From: an uncultured Pedobacter sp.
Lineage (GTDB): Bacteria > Bacteroidota > Bacteroidia > Sphingobacteriales > Sphingobacteriaceae
Assembly: GCA_938008555.1 (NCBI GenBank)
Contig: CALLKE010000237.1
Location: forward strand, 1 to 53,340
Direction of reading: 5' to 3'
Length of the DNA: 53,340 nt
The notes under the pieces were generated by a model, which saw only the letters and a list, made by a program, of their open reading frames with translations, ran no database searches and was not told the DNA's origin. This document shows positions 16,407-25,276 of this stretch, piece by piece (within the stretch, counting starts at the first letter, position 1; each line of letters opens with the position of its first letter). The position numbers and the translations under genes were made by a program.

Positions 16407-17603
16407 ATGTATTTTACTGTGCGATTAAAGAAGGGAAAGGATAAAGCTGTTAAACAATTGCATCCTTGGATATTTTCCGGTGCTATCGAACAAATTAACG
16501 GCAAGCCCCAAAACGGCGACATCGTTATACTAAGCGATCATCAAAATCATTTTTTGGCTTATGGCTTTTTCAATGGTCAGTCTCGTGTGGCTATTCGTCT
16601 ACTCGAATGGAATCCTGATGTCGAAGTAAATCAGCATTGGTGGCGCACACGTATCCAAAAAGCAGTAAAGTTTCGAGAAGATTTATTTATGAAGACTGAT
16701 GATACCAATACGTATCGCCTCATCTTTAGTGAAGCTGATTTCCTACCTGGCTTAATTGTGGATCGCTTTGCTGACTTTTTGTCTGTACAAATCCTAAGTT
16801 CGGGCATTGATCATATCAAACCCATTATTTTAGATGAGCTGAATATGCTCCTAAAACCGAAAGGTATATTTGATCGAAGTGATGCCTCTGCCAGAGCTCA
16901 TGAGGGAATGAATGAATCATCTGGTACAATACTCTCAGGAGTAGAACCTCCTCAATTTATTCCCGTCAATGAAAATGGGATCTCATACCAGGTCAATATT
17001 GCGGATGGACAAAAATCTGGATTCTATTGTGATCAGCGGGACAACCGCAACCGAGTAGCACAATTTGCAAAAGGTAAGCGTGTACTCGATTGTTTTTGCT
17101 ACTCAGGTGGATTTACACTCAATGCTGCAAAAAATGGCGCCCATGAAATCACAAGTGTTGATAGCTCTGCTCTAGCCATTGAAACACTGAAACAAAATAT
17201 GAAGCTCAATGGCTTTGAGCAAGTGAAGCATCGCTACTTTCAATCAGATGTAAACAAACAGTTACGCGCCTTTCGCGAAGGCGACGAAAAATTTGATCTC
17301 ATCATACTTGATCCTCCCAAATATGCACCTTCACGATCTTCCTTAACAAAAGCTTCTCGAGCTTATAAGGACCTCAATCGTCAAGCATTGCTTCTACTCG
17401 AAAGTGGTGGACTTCTAGCTACTTTTTCTTGTTCAGGGGCTGTTGACATTGCTTTGTTTAAACAGATCCTCGCTTGGGCGGCTTTAGATGCAGGGAAAGA
17501 AATTCAATTTATTGATCAGTTTTCACAGCCCGCAGATCATCCAATACGATCTTCTTTCCCTGAAGGAGAATATTTAAAAGGGTTGCTTTGCCGAGTAATC
17601 TGA
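16407..17603 (+). CDS. rlmI: RlmI-like 23S rRNA (cytosine-C5) methyltransferase
   Basis: A 398-residue SAM-dependent RNA methyltransferase of the RlmI/YccW family. The N-terminal PUA domain (residues 1-75, HPWIFSGAIEQINGKPQNGDIV) binds RNA. A central EEHEI-like domain carries FSEADFLPGLIVDRF. The Rossmann domain contains motif I VLDCFCYSGGFTLNAA, the acidic strand ITSVDSS and the catalytic DPPKYAPSR. In E. coli the enzyme methylates C1962 of 23S rRNA; the same target is inferred here. It is the first gene of a tight same-strand cluster with bioA 38 bases downstream. Confidence 0.88.
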   Translation: MYFTVRLKKGKDKAVKQLHPWIFSGAIEQINGKPQNGDIVILSDHQNHFLAYGFFNGQSRVAIRLLEWNPDVEVNQHWWRTRIQKAVKFREDLFMKTDDTNTYRLIFSEADFLPGLIVDRFADFLSVQILSSGIDHIKPIILDELNMLLKPKGIFDRSDASARAHEGMNESSGTILSGVEPPQFIPVNENGISYQVNIADGQKSGFYCDQRDNRNRVAQFAKGKRVLDCFCYSGGFTLNAAKNGAHEITSVDSSALAIETLKQNMKLNGFEQVKHRYFQSDVNKQLRAFREGDEKFDLIILDPPKYAPSRSSLTKASRAYKDLNRQALLLLESGGLLATFSCSGAVDIALFKQILAWAALDAGKEIQFIDQFSQPADHPIRSSFPEGEYLKGLLCRVI

Positions 17604-17641
17604 GTCTAACCAAGAGAATTAAAAAGGCGTACAGCACCAAT

Positions 17642-18958
17642 ATGATGGATCAAACACTTGTAGAAAACAATTCACATCAAGTAATCTCTCAAACACTTGC
17701 AGCTCGAGATCAAGCCGTGATATGGCATCCATACACCACACAAGTGCAAACACCTTCTCCACCAATTCCCATTATTCGTGGAGAAGGTGTTTATTTAATT
17801 GATGAGCAAGGAAATCACTATTTAGATGCCATTTCTTCTTGGTGGGTCAATATTCATGGTCATGCACATCCACATATTGCCGAAAAGGTATCTGAACAGC
17901 TAAAAACATTAGAGCATTGCATATTTGCTGGTTTTACACACCCACCGGCAATAGAGCTAGCTGAACGATTGTTGAAAATCATTCCCAGTAATCAGCAGAA
18001 GATTTTTTACTCAGATAACGGTGCTACTGCAGTAGAAATAGCACTTAAGATGTGTATTCAGTATTGGAGTAATCAAGGGATACCAAGAACCAAAGTACTC
18101 GCCTTCCACAATTCATATCACGGCGACACATTTGGTGCAATGGCTGTAAGTGCCCGAAGTGCTTTCACCACGCATTTTGAGAAATTTTTATTTGAAGTAA
18201 CCTATATCGACCTGCCGAATCAGCACAATATCGAAATCCTCAAATCTCAGATCTCAGATCTCAAATCAGAAGTCGCTGCTTTTATTTTTGAGCCCCTTGT
18301 TCAGGGTGCAGGTGGGATGTTGATGTATGAGGCTGCTTATTTAGATGCGCTTTTATTGCACTGCCAACAGGAGCATGTGCTAACTATTGCCGATGAAATC
18401 ATGACTGGCTTTGGGCGTACGGGTAAGTTATTTGCATCTGATTATCTTCAGCAACAACCCGATTTGATGTGTTTTTCGAAGGGCTTAACTGGCGGAACAA
18501 TGGCTTTAGGAGTCACTAGCTGTACTGAAAAAATTCATGAGGCTTTCCTATCGGAAGATAAGTTGAAAACATTATTTCATGGACATTCATTTACAGCCAA
18601 CCCGATTGCATGCTCGGCTGCTTTAGCCAGTATGGATCTGACCGAAAAACCTGAAACCCTCCAACACATTAGACGTATTACAGAACAACATTCGGAGTTT
18701 CTAAACACCATAAAAGGGCATCCCAAACTAAAAGATGTTCGCCAAACTGGCACCATATTGGCCCTGGAATGGCAAACAAATGAGGAGACATCTTATTTTA
18801 ATCAGCTGAGAGATAATCTATATAACTACTTTATCCAGCATAAAATCATCCTGCGTCCTCTAGGTAATATCATCTATATCTTACCTCCCTATTGCATTAA
18901 CGATGAGCAGTTGGCCTATATTTACAGTAAAATAAAAAAAGCATTAGAAATATTTTAA
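17642..18958 (+). CDS. bioA: Adenosylmethionine-8-amino-7-oxononanoate aminotransferase
   Basis: A 438-residue PLP-dependent class III aminotransferase that makes 7,8-diaminopelargonate from KAPA, using SAM as amino donor, in biotin synthesis. BioA-type marks are WHPYTTQVQ near the start, SSWWVNIHGHAHP, YSDNGATAVEIALKM, HNSYHGDTFGAM, ADEIMTGFGRTG and the PLP lysine in CFSKGLTGG. The ATG at 17642 is preferred; the open frame reaches back to a TTG overlapping the rlmI-like gene. No other biotin genes are in the window. The next gene starts one base after its stop. Confidence 0.93.
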   Translation: MMDQTLVENNSHQVISQTLAARDQAVIWHPYTTQVQTPSPPIPIIRGEGVYLIDEQGNHYLDAISSWWVNIHGHAHPHIAEKVSEQLKTLEHCIFAGFTHPPAIELAERLLKIIPSNQQKIFYSDNGATAVEIALKMCIQYWSNQGIPRTKVLAFHNSYHGDTFGAMAVSARSAFTTHFEKFLFEVTYIDLPNQHNIEILKSQISDLKSEVAAFIFEPLVQGAGGMLMYEAAYLDALLLHCQQEHVLTIADEIMTGFGRTGKLFASDYLQQQPDLMCFSKGLTGGTMALGVTSCTEKIHEAFLSEDKLKTLFHGHSFTANPIACSAALASMDLTEKPETLQHIRRITEQHSEFLNTIKGHPKLKDVRQTGTILALEWQTNEETSYFNQLRDNLYNYFIQHKIILRPLGNIIYILPPYCINDEQLAYIYSKIKKALEIF

Positions 18959-18959
18959 C

Positions 18960-19580
18960 ATGGATATTGAACAATTAATGACCGAAATAGTAGCCGACAA
19001 TCAACAACATGCACAATGGCTCAACACGCTTTCTCTGATGGAAAACACAGGCGCTCGAAAAATTTCGGCAGGCGAACATCAAACAGATGTCACATTAATT
19101 GTTCTAAAGCATGCTGCCGAAGAACATCGTCATGCGTTTTACCTCAAAAAACAACTAGCCAAATTGGGCGAAGGTCTTTGTCCCACGTATGCGAATGAAT
19201 ACTTATTGGCTCCCACTGAGAGTCGCCATTACTTGAACGCGTTGGATATTCAAATATGTAAATATTTGAAACCCACCCTAAAGTTGAGTGGGTCTGAGTT
19301 GAGATTTGCAGCGTATTTATTAGTGACCTATGCAATTGAGGTTCGTGCAGATGGTCTTTACCCGATCTATCAAAAAGTTCTAGATGCATTTGAAAGTAAA
19401 GTAAATGTCAAATCAATCATTGCTGAGGAAGAAGGGCACTTGGAAGAGATGATCCATCAGCTCAATCATTTTTCACCACAATGGGAAATATATGCTGATA
19501 AAGCCGTCGAGATTGAAAATGGATTATTTAATCAATGGGTACAAGCACTCTCACAAAAAGTACAGATTCATACTTCTTGA
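18960..19580 (+). CDS. Ferritin-like di-iron four-helix protein linked to bioA
   Basis: A 206-residue soluble, largely helical protein. The spacing of acidic residues fits a ferritin-like di-iron site: Glu28 (helix 1), Glu55-x-x-His58 in HAAEEHRH, Glu127 in TYAIEVRAD, and Glu157-x-x-His160 in IAEEEGH. This E, ExxH, E, ExxH pattern is shared by rubrerythrin- and AurF-type di-iron oxidases. I do not recognise a named family. Its ATG follows the bioA stop by one base, so the two are almost certainly co-translated; a step in biotin precursor chemistry or protection of the pathway from oxygen are guesses. Its 3' end overlaps the convergent MFS gene by 13 bases. Confidence 0.75.
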   Translation: MDIEQLMTEIVADNQQHAQWLNTLSLMENTGARKISAGEHQTDVTLIVLKHAAEEHRHAFYLKKQLAKLGEGLCPTYANEYLLAPTESRHYLNALDIQICKYLKPTLKLSGSELRFAAYLLVTYAIEVRADGLYPIYQKVLDAFESKVNVKSIIAEEEGHLEEMIHQLNHFSPQWEIYADKAVEIENGLFNQWVQALSQKVQIHTS

Positions 19581-20839
19581 TTAGAAATGTGCTGTTCTAG
19601 CTGTAATCCTGTTTTTGTTTTCAAATAAGTAAAACCTACAATCAATAAAGTCATACTTCCACCAAATACCACTGCAGGAACAGTACCCATCAGCCTAGCG
19701 GTTACCCCCGATTCAAAAGAGCCAATTTCATTCGATGAGCCAATAAACATTGAGTTAACGGCTGATACACGCCCGCGCATTTCTTCGGGAGTGAGTATCT
19801 GGAGAATGGTCGATCGAATGATCACACTGATGCTATCAAAAGCCCCTTCAAAAAACAAAAAAACCAGGGAGAGATAAAAATTTTTAGAAAGTCCAAAACA
19901 AATAATGGAAATCCCAAACCCGGTAACTGCCAATAATAAATTGCGCCAAGGCTTTCCCATGGGCGAATAATAGGTCATAATCGCCATCGTCAAGACAGCT
20001 CCGAGGGAAGGCGCAGCACGTAGCATTCCCAATCCTTCGGAACCGACTTTCAAAATATCATTTGCAAAGACAGGCATCAATGCAACCGCACCACCAAAAA
20101 ACACAGAGAAGAGATCTAAACTGAGCGCTCCTAACATGATTTTATTACCCCAAACAAAGTGTATTCCTTCCGACAAACTTTTAAATATATTTTCTTTAGG
20201 AACATATCTGGCTGGATGATCACCCACAAAAAAGGCAATCGCAATAAGTGAGATCAGCATGCACATAATAATGACCGAAAAGCAAACACTAACTCCAAAG
20301 AAGCCATACAATAAGCCTCCAGCAGCTGGGCCAATAATGGATGCTGTTTGCCAAGCTGAACTGTGCCAGGTTGTTGAATTTGCATAATGCTCTTTCGGTA
20401 TAATTTCTGACATCAAAGAAAACCCCGTCGGCGTATAAAAACCCCTCGCAATACCTATTCCAAAAACCATCAGGTAAATGATCCAAAGCTCCAACTTGTC
20501 TGATAAATGAGCAGAGATAGACGGAATCGTAATCAAAAACAGAATAATGGAACAAGCTGTCATAGCTATAATTACCCAAACTAATAGTTTTTTCTTGTCT
20601 GACTTATCAGCGATATAGCCTCCGTACAAAGCAATCCCAATAGCAGGAATCGCTTCTGCCAATCCAATTAAACCTAAGGACAATGGATCTTTTGTCAAAT
20701 GATATACATACCAGCCAATGATCACGGCTTGCATCTGATATCCAAAAGTTAGAACAAAACGCATCGTGATATACGAGCGAAACTCAGGGTAACGCAATGC
20801 GATATGGGGGTCCTTTTTCAGTTTGTGTTCAGTCTCCAA
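19568..20839 (-). CDS. MFS exporter, EntS/enterobactin-exporter type
   Basis: A 423-residue major facilitator with about eleven to twelve membrane segments, of the MFS_3 group that includes the enterobactin exporter EntS. The family mark YPEFRSYITMRFVLTFGYQMQAV lies at the N-terminus; GYIADKSDKKK (loop 2-3), RGFYTPTGFSLMSEIIP and ILTPEEMRGRVSAVNSM follow. The only start that preserves the conserved N-terminus is TTG at 20839, as an in-frame stop lies just upstream and the next Met would remove the conserved region. The substrate is unknown; siderophore or drug export are typical. It overlaps the convergent di-iron gene at its 3' end. Confidence 0.82.
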   Translation of the reverse strand: METEHKLKKDPHIALRYPEFRSYITMRFVLTFGYQMQAVIIGWYVYHLTKDPLSLGLIGLAEAIPAIGIALYGGYIADKSDKKKLLVWVIIAMTACSIILFLITIPSISAHLSDKLELWIIYLMVFGIGIARGFYTPTGFSLMSEIIPKEHYANSTTWHSSAWQTASIIGPAAGGLLYGFFGVSVCFSVIIMCMLISLIAIAFFVGDHPARYVPKENIFKSLSEGIHFVWGNKIMLGALSLDLFSVFFGGAVALMPVFANDILKVGSEGLGMLRAAPSLGAVLTMAIMTYYSPMGKPWRNLLLAVTGFGISIICFGLSKNFYLSLVFLFFEGAFDSISVIIRSTILQILTPEEMRGRVSAVNSMFIGSSNEIGSFESGVTARLMGTVPAVVFGGSMTLLIVGFTYLKTKTGLQLEQHISNQEV

Positions 20840-20945
20840 TAGAATTTGAGTTTAGTGACCTTTGATCTCAAACGTCAAGATATCGTTATTTTTCGAACGA
20901 AGAAATACATTCTCCTCCTTCGGAGAACAGCCAGGGTGAAGCTCA

Positions 20946-23051
20946 CTAAGAAATCTTATTCCAACTTATTCCGGCTACTTTCTGATCAAAAAAATCAAAA
21001 AGCAATTTATTCTTCGGATCACTTAAAGACGGATCTTCCTCAAATAGCGCGATCACACTTTGTCGTGCATCTTGGAGAAGCTGTTGATCTTTTGTCAGAT
21101 CAGCCAGTTTAAGATCAAGCACTCCACTTTGCTGAGTTCCTTCAATATTTCCAGGTCCTCGGAGATGTAAATCTATTTCCGATATTTCAAATCCATCATG
21201 TGTACGGACCATCGTTTCTAAACGAACTTTTGCATCCGAGCTTAATTTATTTCCCGACATCAATACACAAAAGGATTGTTCGGCGCCTCTTCCTACTCGT
21301 CCTCTGAGCTGATGCAGCTGAGATAGCCCAAAACGCTCTGCATTCTCAATAATCATCACGCTTGCATTTGGCACATTTACACCCACCTCAATCACCGTTG
21401 TGGCTACCATAATTTGTGTTTCGCCTTTGATAAAACGCTGCATTTCGACTTCTTTATCCGCTGCGGAAAGCTTCCCATGCACAATACTGATTCGATAGCC
21501 GGGTAAGGGAAACTCACGTGTGATCGCTTCTATACCTGCTTCCAAATAGAGCAGATCTAATTTTTCACTCTCTTTGATCAGTGGGTAAACGACGTATACC
21601 TGCCTGCCTTTGGCAATCTCATCACGCATAAAACCAAACATGCGCAAACGCTGACTGTGATATAAATGAACCGTTTTAATCGGTTTTCGGCCCACAGGAA
21701 GTTCATTGATCATCGATACATCCAAATCTCCGTACAATGTCATCGCAAGTGTACGCGGAATGGGTGTTGCCGTCATGACCAGCACATGCGGAGGAACGTG
21801 ATTTTTTTGCCACAATTTTGCACGCTGCTCTACACCAAAACGATGTTGTTCATCAATCACAACTAAACCAAGGTTCTGAAATTGTACCGCATCCTCAATC
21901 AGTGCGTGTGTACCAATCAAAATATTGAGCTCTCCACTTTCTAATTGCTGATGTAAAATTTTTCGTTTCTTCTTTTTAGTTGATCCTGTTAATAATTCTA
22001 TTTGTATAAAATCATCCCCAACCAGCTCTTTGATGGTGTGATAATGCTGCTGAGCTAGTATTTCTGTTGGAGCCATGATACAGGCTTGGTATCCATTATC
22101 AATAGCCAACAGCATACTCATCAATGCTACCACGGTTTTGCCACTTCCCACATCACCTTGAAGTAAGCGATTCATTTGAATCCCTTTTTGTGTATTCGCT
22201 CGTATTTCTTTGACAACTCGTTTTTGGGCTCCGGTAAGATCAAAGGGGAGCTTTTGACTATAAAAGCTGTTAAACTTTTCGCCAACAGTACCAAAAACAA
22301 GGCCTTTAAATTTCTGCGTCCGTAAAAGCTTATTCTTTAACAATCGAAGCTGGATAAAAAAGAACTCATCAAATTTCAATCGTTGCTGAGCTGCTACTAA
22401 TAGCTGGTTATTTTCAGGAAAATGAATATTCAATAAGGCTTTCTGTCGTGCAATAAGTCCATGTTTTGCTAAAAGATATTCAGGTATTGTTTCTTCGATA
22501 TCCTGCACAACCTGTTCAAGCAGTACCGTTTGCAAACGCTGTATACCTTTAGTATCTAATGAAAATTGCTTGAGCTTTTCAGTCGAGCTATAAACAGGCT
22601 GTAGGGTTAGATTTCCTTGTTTGGGGGCATTGGGATTATATAACTCCATTTCTGGATGAGAGATCGATACCCGCCCATTGAATACCGTAGGTTTGCCAAA
22701 CACAATATAAACCGATCCATTCACAAGCGTTTTTTCAACCCAATTGATACTTTGGAACCAAACCACTTCGATGGTTCCTGTTTCGTCTTTTAATTGAGCA
22801 ACAAGTCGTTTTTTATATTTATCCCCCAGAATTTCTTTTGAAACAACTCGCCCAATGATTTGAATAAAAGATAAATCCGTGTGAAGTTCTTTTATTTTAT
22901 AAAAACAGGTTCGGTCGATGTATCGAAATGGATAATGCAGCAACAAATCCCGATAGGTAAAAACACTGAGCTCTTTTTTTAGCACAGCGGCTCTCTGCGG
23001 GCCAACACCTTTTAGGTACTCAATTGGGGTTTGTAACTTTTGTTCTGTCAA
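20946..23051 (-). CDS. recG: ATP-dependent DNA helicase RecG
   Basis: A 701-residue branch-migration helicase that regresses stalled forks and processes recombination intermediates. The N-terminal wedge/OB domain begins with TPIEYLKGVGPQRAAVL. The helicase core has Walker A GDVGSGKTVVAL, the DEQH box (VVIDEQHRFGVEQR), TATPIPRT and QLRGRVGRG. C-terminal SEIDLHLRGPGNIEGTQQSG is the RecG-specific motif. The length is normal. Translation must start at the TTG at 23051, as no ATG exists upstream of the conserved N-terminus in this frame. Confidence 0.95.
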   Translation of the reverse strand: MTEQKLQTPIEYLKGVGPQRAAVLKKELSVFTYRDLLLHYPFRYIDRTCFYKIKELHTDLSFIQIIGRVVSKEILGDKYKKRLVAQLKDETGTIEVVWFQSINWVEKTLVNGSVYIVFGKPTVFNGRVSISHPEMELYNPNAPKQGNLTLQPVYSSTEKLKQFSLDTKGIQRLQTVLLEQVVQDIEETIPEYLLAKHGLIARQKALLNIHFPENNQLLVAAQQRLKFDEFFFIQLRLLKNKLLRTQKFKGLVFGTVGEKFNSFYSQKLPFDLTGAQKRVVKEIRANTQKGIQMNRLLQGDVGSGKTVVALMSMLLAIDNGYQACIMAPTEILAQQHYHTIKELVGDDFIQIELLTGSTKKKKRKILHQQLESGELNILIGTHALIEDAVQFQNLGLVVIDEQHRFGVEQRAKLWQKNHVPPHVLVMTATPIPRTLAMTLYGDLDVSMINELPVGRKPIKTVHLYHSQRLRMFGFMRDEIAKGRQVYVVYPLIKESEKLDLLYLEAGIEAITREFPLPGYRISIVHGKLSAADKEVEMQRFIKGETQIMVATTVIEVGVNVPNASVMIIENAERFGLSQLHQLRGRVGRGAEQSFCVLMSGNKLSSDAKVRLETMVRTHDGFEISEIDLHLRGPGNIEGTQQSGVLDLKLADLTKDQQLLQDARQSVIALFEEDPSLSDPKNKLLFDFFDQKVAGISWNKIS

Positions 23052-23077
23052 TCGATTTATTGAGTATCAGGTATAAT

Positions 23078-23986
23078 TTATTGGATTGCTTTTTTATTAA
23101 AAAAACCACGGATCACATCCCAGTTAAATATGACTACTGATGCAAACAACAATGAGTAGGCGTACAACTGCTCTCTCTTAATTTCTTCATTGAAATATGC
23201 AAAAGCAGTGGCAAATGAAATAATAGGGTTTAGATAGATGATGATACCAAACGTCGATGAGGGAAGGCCAATCAAAGAATAAGAACTCAGCAGCAATGGA
23301 ATAACTGTAAATAGCACTGCAATGGCCAAAATATTGGCCCAAAAATTTAATTCAAGCGGGAATAGCTGTGGTTGATATAGAAATATCGGAAGCACCAACA
23401 AGCCAATAATTCCTAATTGGATGCCCAATAAATTAATCTTATCAAGCTTCACAATTACACGTTGTACAATGAGATAAAATGCAAAAGAGGCTGCAATAAA
23501 AATAGCCCACAATACATCCGTCAATGAGCCTTGAGCCGAGATAATTATACTCATCAAGGCGATACCAACCGCTATCACTTTAAGCCTAGACAGTTGCTCC
23601 TTGAGGATAAAAAAACCTCCAATAGCCGTCACTATTGGGCAGACCATGTAGGCAAAGGCAGCTGATTTTAAATTAACATGATTGACTACATAGATGAAAC
23701 TAAGCCAATTGATCCCCAGTAAAAGCCCACCTGCCAGAACAAGCCAGCCTATTTTTTTTCGACTGATAGCATTCTCCTGTTTTAAGTAGGCTATATCGGC
23801 GCGAATATGCTTTTTACGAAAAAGCAAGATGAACCCCCACGTTAATGCGAAAGAGATAAAAGTACGATGACTTAAAATTTGCTCCGGTGAATATGCCTGT
23901 AGATGACGTAAAGGGATGGCAAATACCCCCCATATAACTACGGCACTTATTGCGGCTACAAAATATTTAAAGGAATTTGTGTTCAA
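23078..23986 (-). CDS. RarD/EamA-family permease, copy 1
   Basis: A 302-residue inner-membrane protein with ten predicted transmembrane segments in two EamA halves, of the RarD group of drug/metabolite transporters. Marks are VVIWGVFAIPLRHL, NWLSFIYVVNHVNLKSAAFAYMVCP, GGFFILKEQLS and LSSYSLIGLPSSTFGIIIYLNP. The start is TTG at 23986; a stop lies two codons upstream, and the paralogue at 43259 has an ATG at the same aligned position. Direction and substrate are unknown. It lies 26 bases from recG on the same strand. Confidence 0.85.
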   Translation of the reverse strand: MNTNSFKYFVAAISAVVIWGVFAIPLRHLQAYSPEQILSHRTFISFALTWGFILLFRKKHIRADIAYLKQENAISRKKIGWLVLAGGLLLGINWLSFIYVVNHVNLKSAAFAYMVCPIVTAIGGFFILKEQLSRLKVIAVGIALMSIIISAQGSLTDVLWAIFIAASFAFYLIVQRVIVKLDKINLLGIQLGIIGLLVLPIFLYQPQLFPLELNFWANILAIAVLFTVIPLLLSSYSLIGLPSSTFGIIIYLNPIISFATAFAYFNEEIKREQLYAYSLLFASVVIFNWDVIRGFFNKKAIQ

Positions 23987-24054
23987 AATTTAGATTTTAT
24001 AAATGCAAACTTAATACTTATCCCTTGGATTACTCCAGGAGATCAATAACCGGT

Positions 24055-25224
24055 TCACATCGTTTTTACCTTGATCAATCTTGCCACAAACATCGTATCT
24101 GCTTTATGCTCGTACCCTTTTAGAACTTGCGAGGATTCTAATTTTAACCCATACTCTCGAACCAAGTAATCAACCATTTCTTCATTCTCTTCTTTAAATA
24201 CAGAACAAGTAATGTATACCAATGGCTTTCCAGGCTTCAAATAATTTAGAACCCTCGAAGCAATTGTTTTTTGCAGGGTTTGAAAAGCTTTTATTTTCGA
24301 TTCATGGAATTGGCTAATCATTTCAGGTGTGCGTCCCCAGGTGCCAGAACCCGTGCAAGGAACATCCAAAATAATCCCATCAAAGACATAATGGTGTAAA
24401 ACTTGCTCTACATTTTGAGTGAGATCAATTACTTTTTTGTGGTAGTTTTTTAAGCCAACATTTTCAAAACGATCATCCAAATTGTTCAGGACACTTTCTC
24501 TAATATCGGACACGAGCAATTTAATTTGAGGCTGCTCACCAAACAAAAGCAAAGATTTACCACCCGAAGCTGCACAAGCATCCCACCAATAATCATACTT
24601 GTTCGGTTTCAAGTAAGCCGAAGTCTGCTGCGATGATAGATCCTGTATTTCGTAATCTTTCGTTTCACCCAGCAGTTGATCAAGTTTAGTGCCATTAGGC
24701 ATCACTACAGTATTCGTCGTGATACCCCAAAATGGGATATTAGCCTCCATGATCTTCGCTTTAACTTGATCTTCCTTCCCTGAATGAATCCGAATGTATA
24801 GATCAGGTTGTGCGAAAAAAGATTTTAGAAATGCTTTTTTATCAATGCCAGACGAAAGATGTGTCGTAAATGGGAAGACATCATTCAGATCAAAACCCTC
24901 ACTTTGTTCGAGAAGCGTAATTTTTTCATCGATACTGAGGGATAAACGCTCATTTAAATCTGGACGAAAATGTCGCAAAAAGGGAGAATCAGCTATGTTA
25001 CACAAAAACTCGGCAATACATACACGCTCCTCGGGGAGAAGCTCCTTCAATGCATTTCCCAAGCGAAAGTAATTGTATAACAAACGTACTATAATACGCC
25101 TATCATTGGATCCCATTTGCTTGTGTTGCCGAAAAAACTCGGGCAAAAACTTAGTCAATGGAGTCGTTCCGTCGAATTTATTCAGGGTATAAATAAACGT
25201 TCGAAAATGTTGTTCGGCTCTCAT
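24055..25224 (-). CDS. NOL1/NOP2/Sun-family RNA m5C methyltransferase (RsmB-like)
   Basis: A 389-residue SAM-dependent RNA cytosine-C5 methyltransferase. The N-terminal NusB-like helical region (residues 1-100, FRQHKQMGSNDRRIIVRLLYNY) binds rRNA. The catalytic domain carries motif I WDACAASGGKSLLL, motif IV LDVPCTGSGTWGRTPE with one catalytic Cys, and motif VI ITCSVFKEENEEMV with the other. The ATG at 25224 is preferred over the upstream frame, which would overlap guaA. The target is probably 16S rRNA, as for RsmB, but this is inferred. Confidence 0.87.
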   Translation of the reverse strand: MRAEQHFRTFIYTLNKFDGTTPLTKFLPEFFRQHKQMGSNDRRIIVRLLYNYFRLGNALKELLPEERVCIAEFLCNIADSPFLRHFRPDLNERLSLSIDEKITLLEQSEGFDLNDVFPFTTHLSSGIDKKAFLKSFFAQPDLYIRIHSGKEDQVKAKIMEANIPFWGITTNTVVMPNGTKLDQLLGETKDYEIQDLSSQQTSAYLKPNKYDYWWDACAASGGKSLLLFGEQPQIKLLVSDIRESVLNNLDDRFENVGLKNYHKKVIDLTQNVEQVLHHYVFDGIILDVPCTGSGTWGRTPEMISQFHESKIKAFQTLQKTIASRVLNYLKPGKPLVYITCSVFKEENEEMVDYLVREYGLKLESSQVLKGYEHKADTMFVARLIKVKTM

Positions 25225-25276
25225 AGAATTTACTTTTGAGTTTTCAATCTCCTCTAGAGAAGACTGGGATGAAGTT

